11,254 nucleotides of DNA, taken from the NCBI GenBank assembly GCA_902796295.1, contig CADBOL010000055.1, positions 1-11,254 on the forward strand, written 5' to 3'. The notes below the pieces were generated by a model. That model had not been told where the DNA came from. It was given only the letters and a program-made list of their open reading frames with translations, and searched no databases. A program made the translations under genes and the position numbers. Below, one piece after another: positions 1 through 6,437 of the stretch. The first letter of the stretch is position 1, and every line of letters starts with the position of its first letter. This DNA comes from Oscillospiraceae bacterium (GTDB taxonomy: Bacteria > Bacillota > Clostridia > Oscillospirales > Acutalibacteraceae).

Positions 1-1
1 C

Positions 2-283
2 TCTCTTTCCGATACCGAAAAAGCCGAATTTGCCGCCGCTGTCGCGGAGCTTGAGGCTCAGCTTGACAATACTGTTGTCAACACCGAGGAATTCAACGCC
101 GCGAAAGATAAAGTTGAAAAATACGTCGATAAGATTAACGGCGTTAATCCGGATAAAGATCTGGGCGAAAAGATAAGCGACAGCATGAATAAATCCCTTG
201 CCGAATCCATGGAAAGACTTTCTGTATTTCTGTACAAGTGGTTGGGCGGAAAAGGCTTTTCAGATATATTCAGGGTTTTCTGA
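2..283 (+). CDS. C-terminal end of an unrecognised protein (5' truncated)
   Basis: An open frame runs in from the left edge and ends at TGA 281-283, leaving 93 residues of the C terminus. I do not recognise the family. The visible part is charged and probably helical: a stretch rich in Ala, Glu and Asp (about residues 1-45) that could form a coiled coil or a linker repeat, then a short hydrophobic and aromatic end containing FLYKWLGG and ending FSDIFRVF. Such an amphipathic or aromatic tail is often seen at the end of secreted or surface proteins of gut Clostridia, but that is only an impression. The gene is followed by a hairpin terminator at 329-353, consistent with a true gene end. The frame is better supported than the antisense frame at 58-336, because it ends just before the terminator and has a natural protein composition. 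Confidence 0.6.
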   Translation, partial: SLSDTEKAEFAAAVAELEAQLDNTVVNTEEFNAAKDKVEKYVDKINGVNPDKDLGEKISDSMNKSLAESMERLSVFLYKWLGGKGFSDIFRVF

Positions 284-328
284 TTTTTCAAAATTTCAGA
301 ATATTTAATTGAAGCATTATAAAAAATT

Positions 329-353
329 AAGCTCACGGTGATTCCGTGAGCTT
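329..353. terminator. Bidirectional intrinsic terminator between convergent genes
   Basis: The stem is AAGCTCACGG (329-338) paired with CCGTGAGCTT (344-353) around a 5-base TGATT loop, giving a perfect 10-bp stem. On the plus strand it is followed by a short T run (352-355, then GTT). On the minus strand the flank 321-328 reads AATTTTTT, a better U-tract. It lies 46 bases past the upstream plus-strand stop and about 40 bases past the minus-strand dehydrogenase stop, so it can serve both genes, and more convincingly the minus-strand one. Confidence 0.85.
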
Positions 354-392
354 TTGTTATATGTGATTTTATTTGAATAAATACGATAATGC

Positions 393-1169
393 TTACATGC
401 AGGTATAACCGCCGTCAACAGCTATATTCTGACCGTTGACATAGCTTGATGCGGGAGAAGCAAGGAATATGGCTGCTGTATCAAGTTCGCCTTCGTTTCC
501 GTAACGGGAGAGGGGAATCATGGTTTTGGCGTAATTGCGGAAAAACTCAGAGTTAAGTGTTTCTTCTGTAAGCGGCGTGTAAAAATATCCGGGGCAGATG
601 CAGTTGACATTAATTCCTTTTTCGCCCCATTCGGCGGCGAGAGCTCTCGTAAGGTTAATGACACCGCCTTTTGCTGCGTGATAGCAGGCTGTCGGAGCAA
701 TCTTGTTGCCGACAAGTCCGTACATCGAAGCTATGTTGATTATTCTGCCGTATTTCGCCGGAAGCATTGCTTTTTTGGCGACAGCGCGCGATACTTTGAA
801 AGTACCGAAAAGATCGATATTCATTTCATTCTCAAATGTTGAATCCGGCATATCCTCAGCGGGAGTAACACCGCCTGTGCCGGCGTTGTTTATTAAAATA
901 TCGATTCTTCCGAATTCAGCGAGAGCCGCGTCAACGGCAGAGTCAACACTCTCTGTATCGGTGATATCGCAGCGGATTCCGACTGCCTTCACGCCGTATT
1001 CCTTCGCGATTTCAGCAGCGACATCATCGATGAGATTCTGCCTTCTTGCCATAGCGACAATGTTACAGCCCTGATTGGCAAGGGCCTTTGCCATCTGTAC
1101 TCCGAGACCGGTTGAAGCGCCGGTAACAACGGCTGTCTGACCTGTCAGATCAAAATAGTTTTTAATCAT
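393..1169 (-). CDS. Short-chain dehydrogenase/reductase, gluconate 5-dehydrogenase / KduD-like
   Basis: A 258-residue classical SDR, a normal length for the family. The Rossmann glycine motif TGASTGLG lies at residues 16-23, a conserved Asp (CDIT) at 68, and NNAG at 94-97. The catalytic set is Ser148, Tyr163 and Lys167 (YHAAK), with PG at 193-194 and a C-terminal VDGGY. It is predicted to be a soluble cytoplasmic NAD(P)-dependent oxidoreductase acting on a sugar acid, polyol or similar alcohol. ARR at 41-43, where NAD-specific enzymes usually have an Asp, suggests NADP(H) preference (inference). The overall look is closest to gluconate 5-dehydrogenase and 2-deoxy-D-gluconate 3-dehydrogenase, but no kdu, idn or other sugar-acid genes lie beside it, so the substrate is open. 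The start is supported by AGGAG about 7 bases upstream and a promoter at 1196-1224. It is monocistronic, ending at the 329-353 terminator. Confidence 0.9.
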   Translation of the reverse strand: MIKNYFDLTGQTAVVTGASTGLGVQMAKALANQGCNIVAMARRQNLIDDVAAEIAKEYGVKAVGIRCDITDTESVDSAVDAALAEFGRIDILINNAGTGGVTPAEDMPDSTFENEMNIDLFGTFKVSRAVAKKAMLPAKYGRIINIASMYGLVGNKIAPTACYHAAKGGVINLTRALAAEWGEKGINVNCICPGYFYTPLTEETLNSEFFRNYAKTMIPLSRYGNEGELDTAAIFLASPASSYVNGQNIAVDGGYTCM

Positions 1170-1195
1170 ATTATTTCTCCTGTGTTTTTTTCTTC

Positions 1196-1224
1196 AGTAT
1201 ATCAACTGATGATTATTATGTCAA
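1196..1224 (-). promoter_or_regulatory. Sigma-70-type promoter for the dehydrogenase gene
   Basis: Read on the minus strand, there is a perfect -35 TTGACA (1224-1219), a 17-base spacer and a -10 TATACT (1201-1196) preceded by TGA, an extended -10. The expected start of transcription is near 1189, giving a leader of about 20 bases that carries only the ribosome binding site AGGAG, so no riboswitch or attenuator fits there. Confidence 0.85.
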
Positions 1225-1251
1225 CTTTCTTTATTATTATAATATAAATAA

Positions 1252-1280
1252 TTGACCTGTAAAAATTAATATGATATAAT
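1252..1280 (+). promoter_or_regulatory. Sigma-70-type promoter for rpe and the downstream gene run
   Basis: A -35 TTGACC (1252-1257), a 17-base spacer and a perfect -10 TATAAT (1275-1280) with an upstream TGA (extended -10). The expected transcription start is near 1287, giving a leader of about 25 bases with GGAG at 1300-1303 and ATG at 1312. It is divergent from the dehydrogenase promoter; the two -35 boxes are separated by 27 AT-rich bases (1225-1251), which could act as a shared UP-element or regulator site. Confidence 0.85.
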
Positions 1281-1311
1281 ACACTGTAAATATTATCATG
1301 GAGAATCATAT

Positions 1312-1968
1312 ATGATTAAGATATCACCTTCTGTTCTCGCTAGTGATTTTTCACGACTCGGAGAAGAATCAATTCTCATGAAAAACAGCGGAGCTGACTG
1401 GCTTCATCTTGATGTTATGGACGGACATTTCGTTCCGAATATCAGTTTCGGCGCTCCTGTCATAAAATCAATCAGAGGTCTTACTGATCTGGTTTTTGAT
1501 GTTCACCTGATGATTTCGGATCCTTTTAAATACGCTGAAGATTTTGCATCAGCCGGGGCGGATATAATAACTTTTCATTATGAGAGCAATTCCGATGTTT
1601 CCGATACTCTTGACAAGATTCACTCTCTCGGCTGCAAAGCCGGATTGAGCATAAAGCCGGGAACACCCGTCGAATCTGTTTTTCCTTTTCTTGATAAAAC
1701 CGATATGGTTCTTGTTATGACAGTTGAGCCCGGATTCGGCGGTCAGTCATTTATGTTTGATATGATGGATAAAGTTAAAATACTTAAGAGTGAAATTGCC
1801 GGCCGTTTTCTTGATGTTGATATTCAGGTTGACGGCGGTATCAACGAAGAAACTGTCAGAATAGCTGCCCGGGCCGGAGCGAATGTTTTTGTTGCCGGCA
1901 GCGCGGTTTTCAAATCCGATAACCCGGCGGCAATCATTGAAAGATTAAGAAATAACGCTTTGGAATAA
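1312..1968 (+). CDS. rpe: Ribulose-phosphate 3-epimerase
   Basis: This 218-residue protein interconverts D-ribulose 5-phosphate and D-xylulose 5-phosphate in the pentose phosphate pathway, as a cytoplasmic metal-dependent TIM barrel. Its length matches the family. The family signatures are all present: SPSVLASDF at residues 6-13 with substrate-contacting Ser7, LHLDVMDGHFVPN at 31-43, VHLM at 64-67, VMTVEPGFGGQ at 135-145, and QVDGGI at 172-177. The metal ligands His32, Asp34, His65 and Asp174 are intact, and Asp34/Asp174 are the acid-base pair. The start is backed by GGAG 8 bases upstream and the promoter at 1252-1280. It is the first gene of a long plus-strand run; in many Firmicutes rpe instead follows rsgA and the PASTA kinase gene, so its position ahead of Rnf-like genes is atypical. 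Confidence 0.97.
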   Translation: MIKISPSVLASDFSRLGEESILMKNSGADWLHLDVMDGHFVPNISFGAPVIKSIRGLTDLVFDVHLMISDPFKYAEDFASAGADIITFHYESNSDVSDTLDKIHSLGCKAGLSIKPGTPVESVFPFLDKTDMVLVMTVEPGFGGQSFMFDMMDKVKILKSEIAGRFLDVDIQVDGGINEETVRIAARAGANVFVAGSAVFKSDNPAAIIERLRNNALE

Positions 1969-1987
1969 TTAATTATACAGTTTCCGC

Positions 1988-1992
1988 GGAGG
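1988..1992 (+). promoter_or_regulatory. Ribosome binding site that points to a TTG start for the RnfD-like gene
   Basis: GGAGG at 1988-1992 lies only 1 base before the ATG at 1994, too close to work with it. It lies 7 bases before the in-frame TTG at 2000-2002, an ideal distance. The likely translation start is therefore TTG at 2000; using ATG 1994 would add only two residues. Confidence 0.65.
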
Positions 1993-1999
1993 AATGGTT

Positions 2000-2962
2000 T
2001 TGGCATCTGATTCTAAAAATGTAAGTAAAAAATCAATATATGTCTTCGGCGACTATTTGCTTATGCTGATATTTCCCTGTGCTATATCGGTATGGTGTTA
2101 CGGTGCCGATGCGCTCAGAACACTCGGCGTTTCTGTTGTTACGGGTTTTGTGTTTGATTTTATTCTGAGTCTTATCATTTACAAAAAATATTTTGCCGCG
2201 GACCTCAGTACTCTGTGTTCGAGTATAATGATAGCGCTTATGATGCCCTCGGATATACCGGCATATATACCCGCATTTGCCTGCGGCTTTGCCGTTGCGG
2301 TAATCAAGATTCCGTTCGGCGGAGGTATGAAGGCGCCTTTTGTTCCGGCGGCTTCGGGCTTTGCGTTTGTTTCCGTTTGTTTTAAGGATGCGGTATTTAA
2401 CTATACATCCGGGCGGGAATCAATGTATCCCGTATCACTCGCTTCTCTGCTTGCTCAGGGCAGGTCTATGAAGATGACAACGGGAAATTTCCTTGACATT
2501 ATAATCGGAAATGTCAGAGGTCCCATGGGTACAGGCTGCATACTTGTTTTGATTGCATGTATGGTGTTTCTGCTGATAAGAAGAAGGGAATCTTTGATTT
2601 CTTCAGCCGGTTTTCTTGCCGCCTGTCTTGCTTTTTCCATTGTATTTCCGCGCTCGGAAGGGTCTCTTCTTTCATCGGCTGTTCTTGAATTGTCAGCAGG
2701 CTCACTGTTCTTTGCAAGTGTATTTCTTCTTACCGATTTTGCCACATTGCCGAAATACAGGAGAGACAAGCTTGCTTACGGTATTTTCTGCGGCATAATC
2801 TGTATGGTTATGAGACGATTGGCTGCTTTTGAAGAGCCGGTTTGCTTTGCAGTGCTTCTCGCAAACGCATTCAGTCCTCTGCTCGACATATTTACTAACA
2901 GGATTATGCGTTTCTTTTCGTTAAATTCCCGCAGGAAGGAGGTCTTTACCGATGCCGGATAA
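2000..2962 (+). CDS. RnfD/NqrB-like membrane protein, divergent
   Basis: About 320 residues with eight to ten hydrophobic segments, the size and shape of RnfD, the sodium/proton-pumping flavin subunit of the Rnf ferredoxin:NAD oxidoreductase. Family landmarks in order (TTG-start numbering): a DLST stretch near 68, FGGGMKAPFVPA at 106-117 (usual form G-x-N-P-F-N-P-A), GNVRGPMG at 170-177, FLLTD ending at Asp246 (usual ATDP), and a C-terminal E-x-V-x-F-A-x-L-L-x-N segment ending PLLD near 296. The FMN attachment motif S-G-A-T of true RnfD/NqrB is not present; by hand alignment SLAS at 146-149 falls there, so Ser replaces the flavin-carrying Thr and the Gly is lost. RnfE- and RnfA-like genes follow at once, but no rnfC, rnfG or rnfB is adjacent. 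Family membership is fairly secure; a conventional electron-transfer role is doubtful. Confidence 0.8.
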   Translation: MASDSKNVSKKSIYVFGDYLLMLIFPCAISVWCYGADALRTLGVSVVTGFVFDFILSLIIYKKYFAADLSTLCSSIMIALMMPSDIPAYIPAFACGFAVAVIKIPFGGGMKAPFVPAASGFAFVSVCFKDAVFNYTSGRESMYPVSLASLLAQGRSMKMTTGNFLDIIIGNVRGPMGTGCILVLIACMVFLLIRRRESLISSAGFLAACLAFSIVFPRSEGSLLSSAVLELSAGSLFFASVFLLTDFATLPKYRRDKLAYGIFCGIICMVMRRLAAFEEPVCFAVLLANAFSPLLDIFTNRIMRFFSLNSRRKEVFTDAG

Positions 2963-3749
2963 ACCTTCTTTCAGTAAAAAGTTTCTTGTTACCGCAATCA
3001 GGAACAATCCCGTTCTGTTTCAGTGTGCAGGTCTCTGCCCGGTAATTGCCGGCACTTCCACTCTGAAAGACTCTCTTTTTATTGCTGCGGTTTTATCAAT
3101 TGATCTTGTATTATCGGCGATTGTTGCCAGCGCTCTTTTGAAGAAAATACCGAGGTATATAAGAATAGCTGTTTACCTTGTTCTCGGTCTTGCAATCGTT
3201 TACCCGATATTATGGTTTATTGAAAACCGGACTCTTGTTGAGATTACTCTCGGAATCAGGATTATAATCCCGATTATTGCGGTTAATTCGCTGACTGCCA
3301 TGCACTGTGAAACTTACTCGGTCAAACATCCTGCAGGCGATTCTTTTATTACTTCTCTGTGTGCCGCTCTCGGTGCATCCGGTGTGATTGTTATTTGCGG
3401 TTTATTGCGTGAGATTATCGGCAAAGGGTCAATCGGCGGTTATTCACTTGAAATGAATACCACTCTTGAAACCATGTCAATGCCGTTTGGCTGTCTTATA
3501 GTTTTGGGATTTCTTGCAGCTCTTCTTAAGAGTTTCAGGAGAACGCCTGTAAGATATGCTTCCGATAACACAGATAATCCGCTTCAGCCTGAAGAAATAG
3601 CTCTTGATATTGAGCATGAGGAGCCTCCCGAATCGGTTGATCTTGTAATTGCCGATTATGAGGAAATTGATTCGATCCTTTCATCAACAGATGAATTCCT
3701 GAAATCTCTTACAAGCTCCTCAGATGAATGGGGAGGTGATCGGGAATGA
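2952..3749 (+). CDS. RnfE/NqrD-like membrane protein with an acidic C-terminal tail
   Basis: A 265-residue protein whose first ~195 residues match the six-helix RnfE/NqrD fold: RNNPVLFQCAGLCP at 17-30, LGIRIIIPIIAVNS at 100-113, LLREIIGKGSIGG at 151-163, and PFGCLIVLGFLAALL at 178-192. In RnfE, one Cys of the GLCP motif and one of a VNC motif bind the intramembrane [2Fe-2S] cluster shared with RnfA. Here Cys29 (GLCP) is kept but VNC reads VNS, Ser113; Cys119 is nearby but out of register. Residues ~200-265 form an acidic, probably cytoplasmic extension rich in Asp, Glu and Ser that I do not expect in RnfE. The start has AGGAGG 9 bases upstream and overlaps the RnfD-like gene by 11 bases, implying translational coupling. 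The function is inferred to be part of a membrane complex with the neighbouring D- and A-like proteins. Confidence 0.82.
   Translation: MPDKPSFSKKFLVTAIRNNPVLFQCAGLCPVIAGTSTLKDSLFIAAVLSIDLVLSAIVASALLKKIPRYIRIAVYLVLGLAIVYPILWFIENRTLVEITLGIRIIIPIIAVNSLTAMHCETYSVKHPAGDSFITSLCAALGASGVIVICGLLREIIGKGSIGGYSLEMNTTLETMSMPFGCLIVLGFLAALLKSFRRTPVRYASDNTDNPLQPEEIALDIEHEEPPESVDLVIADYEEIDSILSSTDEFLKSLTSSSDEWGGDRE
3732..3740 (+). promoter_or_regulatory. Near-perfect Shine-Dalgarno inside the end of the RnfE-like gene
   Basis: GGAGGTGAT at 3732-3740 matches the 16S rRNA anti-Shine-Dalgarno over nine bases and lies 5 bases before the ATG at 3746. It encodes the last residues of the RnfE-like tail. With the 4-base ATGA overlap of stop and start, it predicts strong, coupled translation of the RnfA-like subunit. 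Confidence 0.8.
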
Positions 3750-4330
3750 AAATTCTGACTCAGCTTCTCATTACCGCTCTGTATACAATATTTGTTCAGA
3801 ATATTGTTATGACTTCGGGACTCGGCATGAGTGAAGTTATGAGAATATCACCCCGTCCGCGTACTTTTGCCAAATTCGCTGTTATGATTTCGGGCTTTTC
3901 CGTTGTTACAAGTGTACTGTGTTATTTTATAACATCCAAGTCGTCGTCTATTGACTCTTATGCCGCCAAGGCTGTAGTTTACGGCGCTGTTCTCGGCTCG
4001 GTATATCTTATTGCTGCATTTTTCACCAATCTTATTGTAAAAGATAAGGAAAATGTAGCTGTTCTCGGCATTGCGGCTCTGAATACGCTCGTTTTTGCCG
4101 TTCCTTATATCAATGATTCAGCTGCCTATTCCCTGATTGACTGTTTAGCTTCTGGTTTCGGAGCGGGATTTGCTTTTGTCCTTGCGGCTGCTTTAATCGG
4201 AAGCGGAGCGAGACTGATTGAGAAGAATAAGCATATTCCTGCGGTATTTAAAGGTACTCCTGCAATGTTTTTCTATGTTGCAATGATTTCTCTTGGATTT
4301 ATCGGTTTTACCGGCACTCAATTATTCTGA
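3746..4330 (+). CDS. RnfA/NqrE-like membrane protein lacking both cluster cysteines
   Basis: At 194 residues with about six membrane segments, this has the length of RnfA (about 190). The C-terminal signature is clear: IPAVFKGTPAMF at 164-175 and ISLGFIGFTG at 181-190, matching the usual V-P-x-x-F-K-G and M-S-L-A-F-x-G-F. The N-terminal segment FVQNIVMTSGLG corresponds to the usual L-V-N-N-x-V-L-x-x-x-L-G, but the following L-C-P is replaced by M-S-E, so Ser29 stands where the cluster Cys should be. The second Cys site (usual T-N-C after LGI) is also gone: after LGIAALNT there is no Cys. The only cysteines, 59 and 133, are elsewhere. It cannot hold its half of the [2Fe-2S] cluster in the known way. 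The gene overlaps the RnfE-like stop by 4 bases, so the two are probably made together as a heterodimer, as in Rnf and Na+-NQR. Confidence 0.8.
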   Translation: MKILTQLLITALYTIFVQNIVMTSGLGMSEVMRISPRPRTFAKFAVMISGFSVVTSVLCYFITSKSSSIDSYAAKAVVYGAVLGSVYLIAAFFTNLIVKDKENVAVLGIAALNTLVFAVPYINDSAAYSLIDCLASGFGAGFAFVLAAALIGSGARLIEKNKHIPAVFKGTPAMFFYVAMISLGFIGFTGTQLF

Positions 4331-4338
4331 GGTTTAAT

Positions 4339-4617
4339 ATGAAAAAAAGTAATGTCAAACGTCCATTGAAGCCGTCGCAAAGGGAAAGTATTACTGAGTT
4401 TACTTCCGGTTTCGGTAACGAGAGCTCCTACAGCAGCAGGATACTCGCAAGAAAGATTATTCGTATTATACTGATTGCTGTTTCCGTTCTTTTGATTGTT
4501 TTTTGCGGGTATTTCTTTACCGAGCTTCTGATTTCAATTTCAGAGCTTCCCGCCGTTATCCGTATAATTCCGGAGGATTCATTAAAATGGATTTTATTCC
4601 CTTCAATTCAAGGCTGA
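4339..4617 (+). CDS. Small single-pass membrane protein, function unknown
   Basis: I do not recognise this 92-residue protein. It has a basic, Ser-rich N terminus of about 38 residues (KKSNVKRPLKPSQRES at the start), one strong hydrophobic segment at roughly 41-68, and a short C-terminal part of about 24 residues. By the positive-inside rule the N terminus should be cytoplasmic. GAGG 6 bases before the ATG supports the start. It begins 8 bases after the RnfA-like stop and overlaps the start of the GH13 gene by 31 bases, so it sits in the same transcript. It occupies a place where a fourth small membrane subunit of the Rnf-like set could be, but it has no flavin or metal motif. It could equally belong to the membrane-anchored genes further on. 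The frame is supported by its ribosome site and membrane-protein composition. Confidence 0.65.
   Translation: MKKSNVKRPLKPSQRESITEFTSGFGNESSYSSRILARKIIRIILIAVSVLLIVFCGYFFTELLISISELPAVIRIIPEDSLKWILFPSIQG
4572..4576 (+). promoter_or_regulatory. Ribosome binding site fixing the GH13 start
   Basis: GGAGG at 4572-4576, 10 bases before ATG 4587. It supports starting the GH13 enzyme there rather than at the upstream in-frame TTG 4503, which has no Shine-Dalgarno and would add 28 non-conserved residues inside the preceding gene. Confidence 0.75.
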
Positions 4618-6437
4618 CTTATCATAAATATCCTTTCGGTGCTGTCAGAGTCAATACCGAGGTTATATTCCGTTTTATTTTACCTGCAGGATTCTGGTGC
4701 AAAGGCGCGTCTCTCATAACAGTACACGATGACAAGACCGAATCGGCGCCCTTTTATTTCGAGCACAATCAGCAAAACGGAGAAGCCTGGTGGAGATGTT
4801 CATACACACCCAAAGAATCCGGATTATATTTTTATAAAATTAAACTTGATACCGGCTTCGGCGATGTTTTTATTACCAAAGCTGATTTATCACTGGGGAC
4901 TTTTTCGCCTGACGGTGACTTGTTTCAGCTTACAGTTTATTCGGATGATTTCAAGACACCCGATAAAATCAAGGGATCGGTTATTTACCAGATTTTTCCC
5001 GATCGGTTTTGTTATTCTGGTAAAAAGAAGGAATCACCGGGAAATGACAGAATAATACGTGATGACTGGGGCTCTGAACCGTTATGGGAGCCCGATGAAG
5101 ACGGCAGAATAACAAAATATGATTTCTTTTGCGGAGATTTTTCCGGAATCGAAAGCAGACTCGATTATATAAAATCTCTAGGTGTAGGATATATCTATCT
5201 CAACCCGATCTTTTCCGCTGCTTCAAATCACAGATATGATACAGCCGATTATGAAAACCCCGATTATCTTTTGGGCACAAAAGAAGATTTTGCTCATCTG
5301 TGCAAATCGGCCGCAGGAAAAGGAATTGATATTATTCTTGACGGCGTATTCAGCCATACCGGTTCTGACAGTAAGTATTTCAATAAAGAAGGAAACTACG
5401 GTACCGGCGGTGCTTATAATGATAAAGAATCACCGTATTTCAGCTGGTATAAATTCAAAAAATGGCCGGATGAATATGAGAGCTGGTGGGGAGTTGATAT
5501 CCTTCCCGAAATCGATGAAACCAATGACAGTTATATTAAATATATTGAAACCGTTCTTGAGGAATGGCAGAATCTCGGCGCCGGCGGATGGAGACTTGAT
5601 GTTGCAGATGAGCTGCCGGATAAATTCCTTGACGCATTGAGAATCAAGGTCAAATCTGTTGATAAAGATGCCGTGATTATCGGAGAAGTGTGGGAGGATG
5701 CCTCCAATAAAATAAGCTACGGTGAACGCAGAAGATATCTCGAAGGCAGACAGCTTGATTCTGTAATGAATTATCCTTTTGCAAACGCCATGCTTGATTT
5801 TGCGATAACAGGCATAGCAGAAGGCTTCAATGATAAGATAGCCGAAATATGCGAAAACTACCCGAAATGTGTTGTTGACTGCCTGATGAATCATATCGGT
5901 ACTCACGACACATGCAGAGTTTTAAACAGACTGGGCACTCTGGATAATTACGAGAGCAGCAATCTTGAAAGATATAAAGGCGGTCTTGATAAAAATCAGC
6001 GTGAATCTGCTGTCAGACTGCTTAAAATGCTTTCTTCGGTTCAGTTTACTCTTCCCGGTGTTCCTTCCGTATATTACGGAGATGAAGCCGGAGCCGACGG
6101 GGGAGTTGATCCTTATAACAGAGGTTGCTATCCTTACGGAAAAGAAGATGAGGGTCTTTTGGCTCACTATCGTCTTCTCGGTAAAATCAGACATGATCAT
6201 CCCGCTTTTATTGACGGGGATTTTATTCCTGTTTCTTCTGTAATGGGCTGTGTATGTTTTATGAGAGAAGGCAGGGGAGAAAGAATTATCACTGTTGCCA
6301 ACAATAATTCCCACCCTATTGATTATGTTTTGCCTTATGATGGTTTCTTATCATTGACCGGCAATGATCCCGAGGGCAAAACGCTTTTTGTCGACAGGGA
6401 AAAAGCTGAAATACTATGGATGAAATGTGATTTATAA
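4587..6437 (+). CDS. GH13 alpha-glucanase, neopullulanase/cyclomaltodextrinase type
   Basis: This 616-residue enzyme should hydrolyse alpha-1,4 (and perhaps alpha-1,6) links in maltodextrins, cyclodextrins or pullulan. There is no signal peptide, so it is cytoplasmic. Residues 1-~120 form a beta-rich N-terminal domain in the place of the CBM34-type domain of this group. The GH13 barrel starts with YQIFPDRF at 134-141. Conserved regions follow: region I with Asp252 and His257 (DGVFSHTG); a W-G-x-x-x-L-P-E-I-D region near 301-310; region II GWRLDVADE with nucleophile Asp338; region III GEVW with acid/base Glu367; and region IV THDT with Asp441. GVPSVYYGDEAG lies near 491-502, and a beta-sandwich end domain occupies about 550-616. 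All catalytic residues are present. The combination of YQIFPDRF and the LPEID-type region suggests subfamily GH13_20 or a close relative. It probably serves maltodextrin or internal glucan breakdown, though no transporter genes are beside it. Confidence 0.93.
   Translation: MDFIPFNSRLTYHKYPFGAVRVNTEVIFRFILPAGFWCKGASLITVHDDKTESAPFYFEHNQQNGEAWWRCSYTPKESGLYFYKIKLDTGFGDVFITKADLSLGTFSPDGDLFQLTVYSDDFKTPDKIKGSVIYQIFPDRFCYSGKKKESPGNDRIIRDDWGSEPLWEPDEDGRITKYDFFCGDFSGIESRLDYIKSLGVGYIYLNPIFSAASNHRYDTADYENPDYLLGTKEDFAHLCKSAAGKGIDIILDGVFSHTGSDSKYFNKEGNYGTGGAYNDKESPYFSWYKFKKWPDEYESWWGVDILPEIDETNDSYIKYIETVLEEWQNLGAGGWRLDVADELPDKFLDALRIKVKSVDKDAVIIGEVWEDASNKISYGERRRYLEGRQLDSVMNYPFANAMLDFAITGIAEGFNDKIAEICENYPKCVVDCLMNHIGTHDTCRVLNRLGTLDNYESSNLERYKGGLDKNQRESAVRLLKMLSSVQFTLPGVPSVYYGDEAGADGGVDPYNRGCYPYGKEDEGLLAHYRLLGKIRHDHPAFIDGDFIPVSSVMGCVCFMREGRGERIITVANNNSHPIDYVLPYDGFLSLTGNDPEGKTLFVDREKAEILWMKCDL

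Noticed and set aside
703-1074. 123-residue plus-strand open frame opposite the dehydrogenase gene
   Set aside because: It is the mirror of a strongly supported SDR with all catalytic residues; it has no ribosome site and no recognisable protein content.
1170-1311. Possible riboswitch or leader peptide between the dehydrogenase and rpe
   Set aside because: The predicted leaders are only about 20-25 bases on either side, too short for a riboswitch, and no terminator-like hairpin is present.
1304-1317. Perfect 14-bp palindrome AATCATATATGATT spanning the rpe start codon
   Set aside because: A 14-bp perfect palindrome is expected about once by chance in 11 kb, and more readily in AT-rich sequence. 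It could be an operator or a start-site hairpin but has no supporting second copy that I noticed.
4503-4586. Upstream TTG extension of the GH13 enzyme by 28 residues
   Set aside because: It has no Shine-Dalgarno and lies within the 92-residue membrane protein gene; ATG 4587 has GGAGG 10 bases upstream.
5430-5906. 158-residue minus-strand open frame within the GH13 gene
   Set aside because: It lies antisense to conserved GH13 regions (around the nucleophile and acid/base motifs), which explains its openness; no start signals or family likeness are seen.
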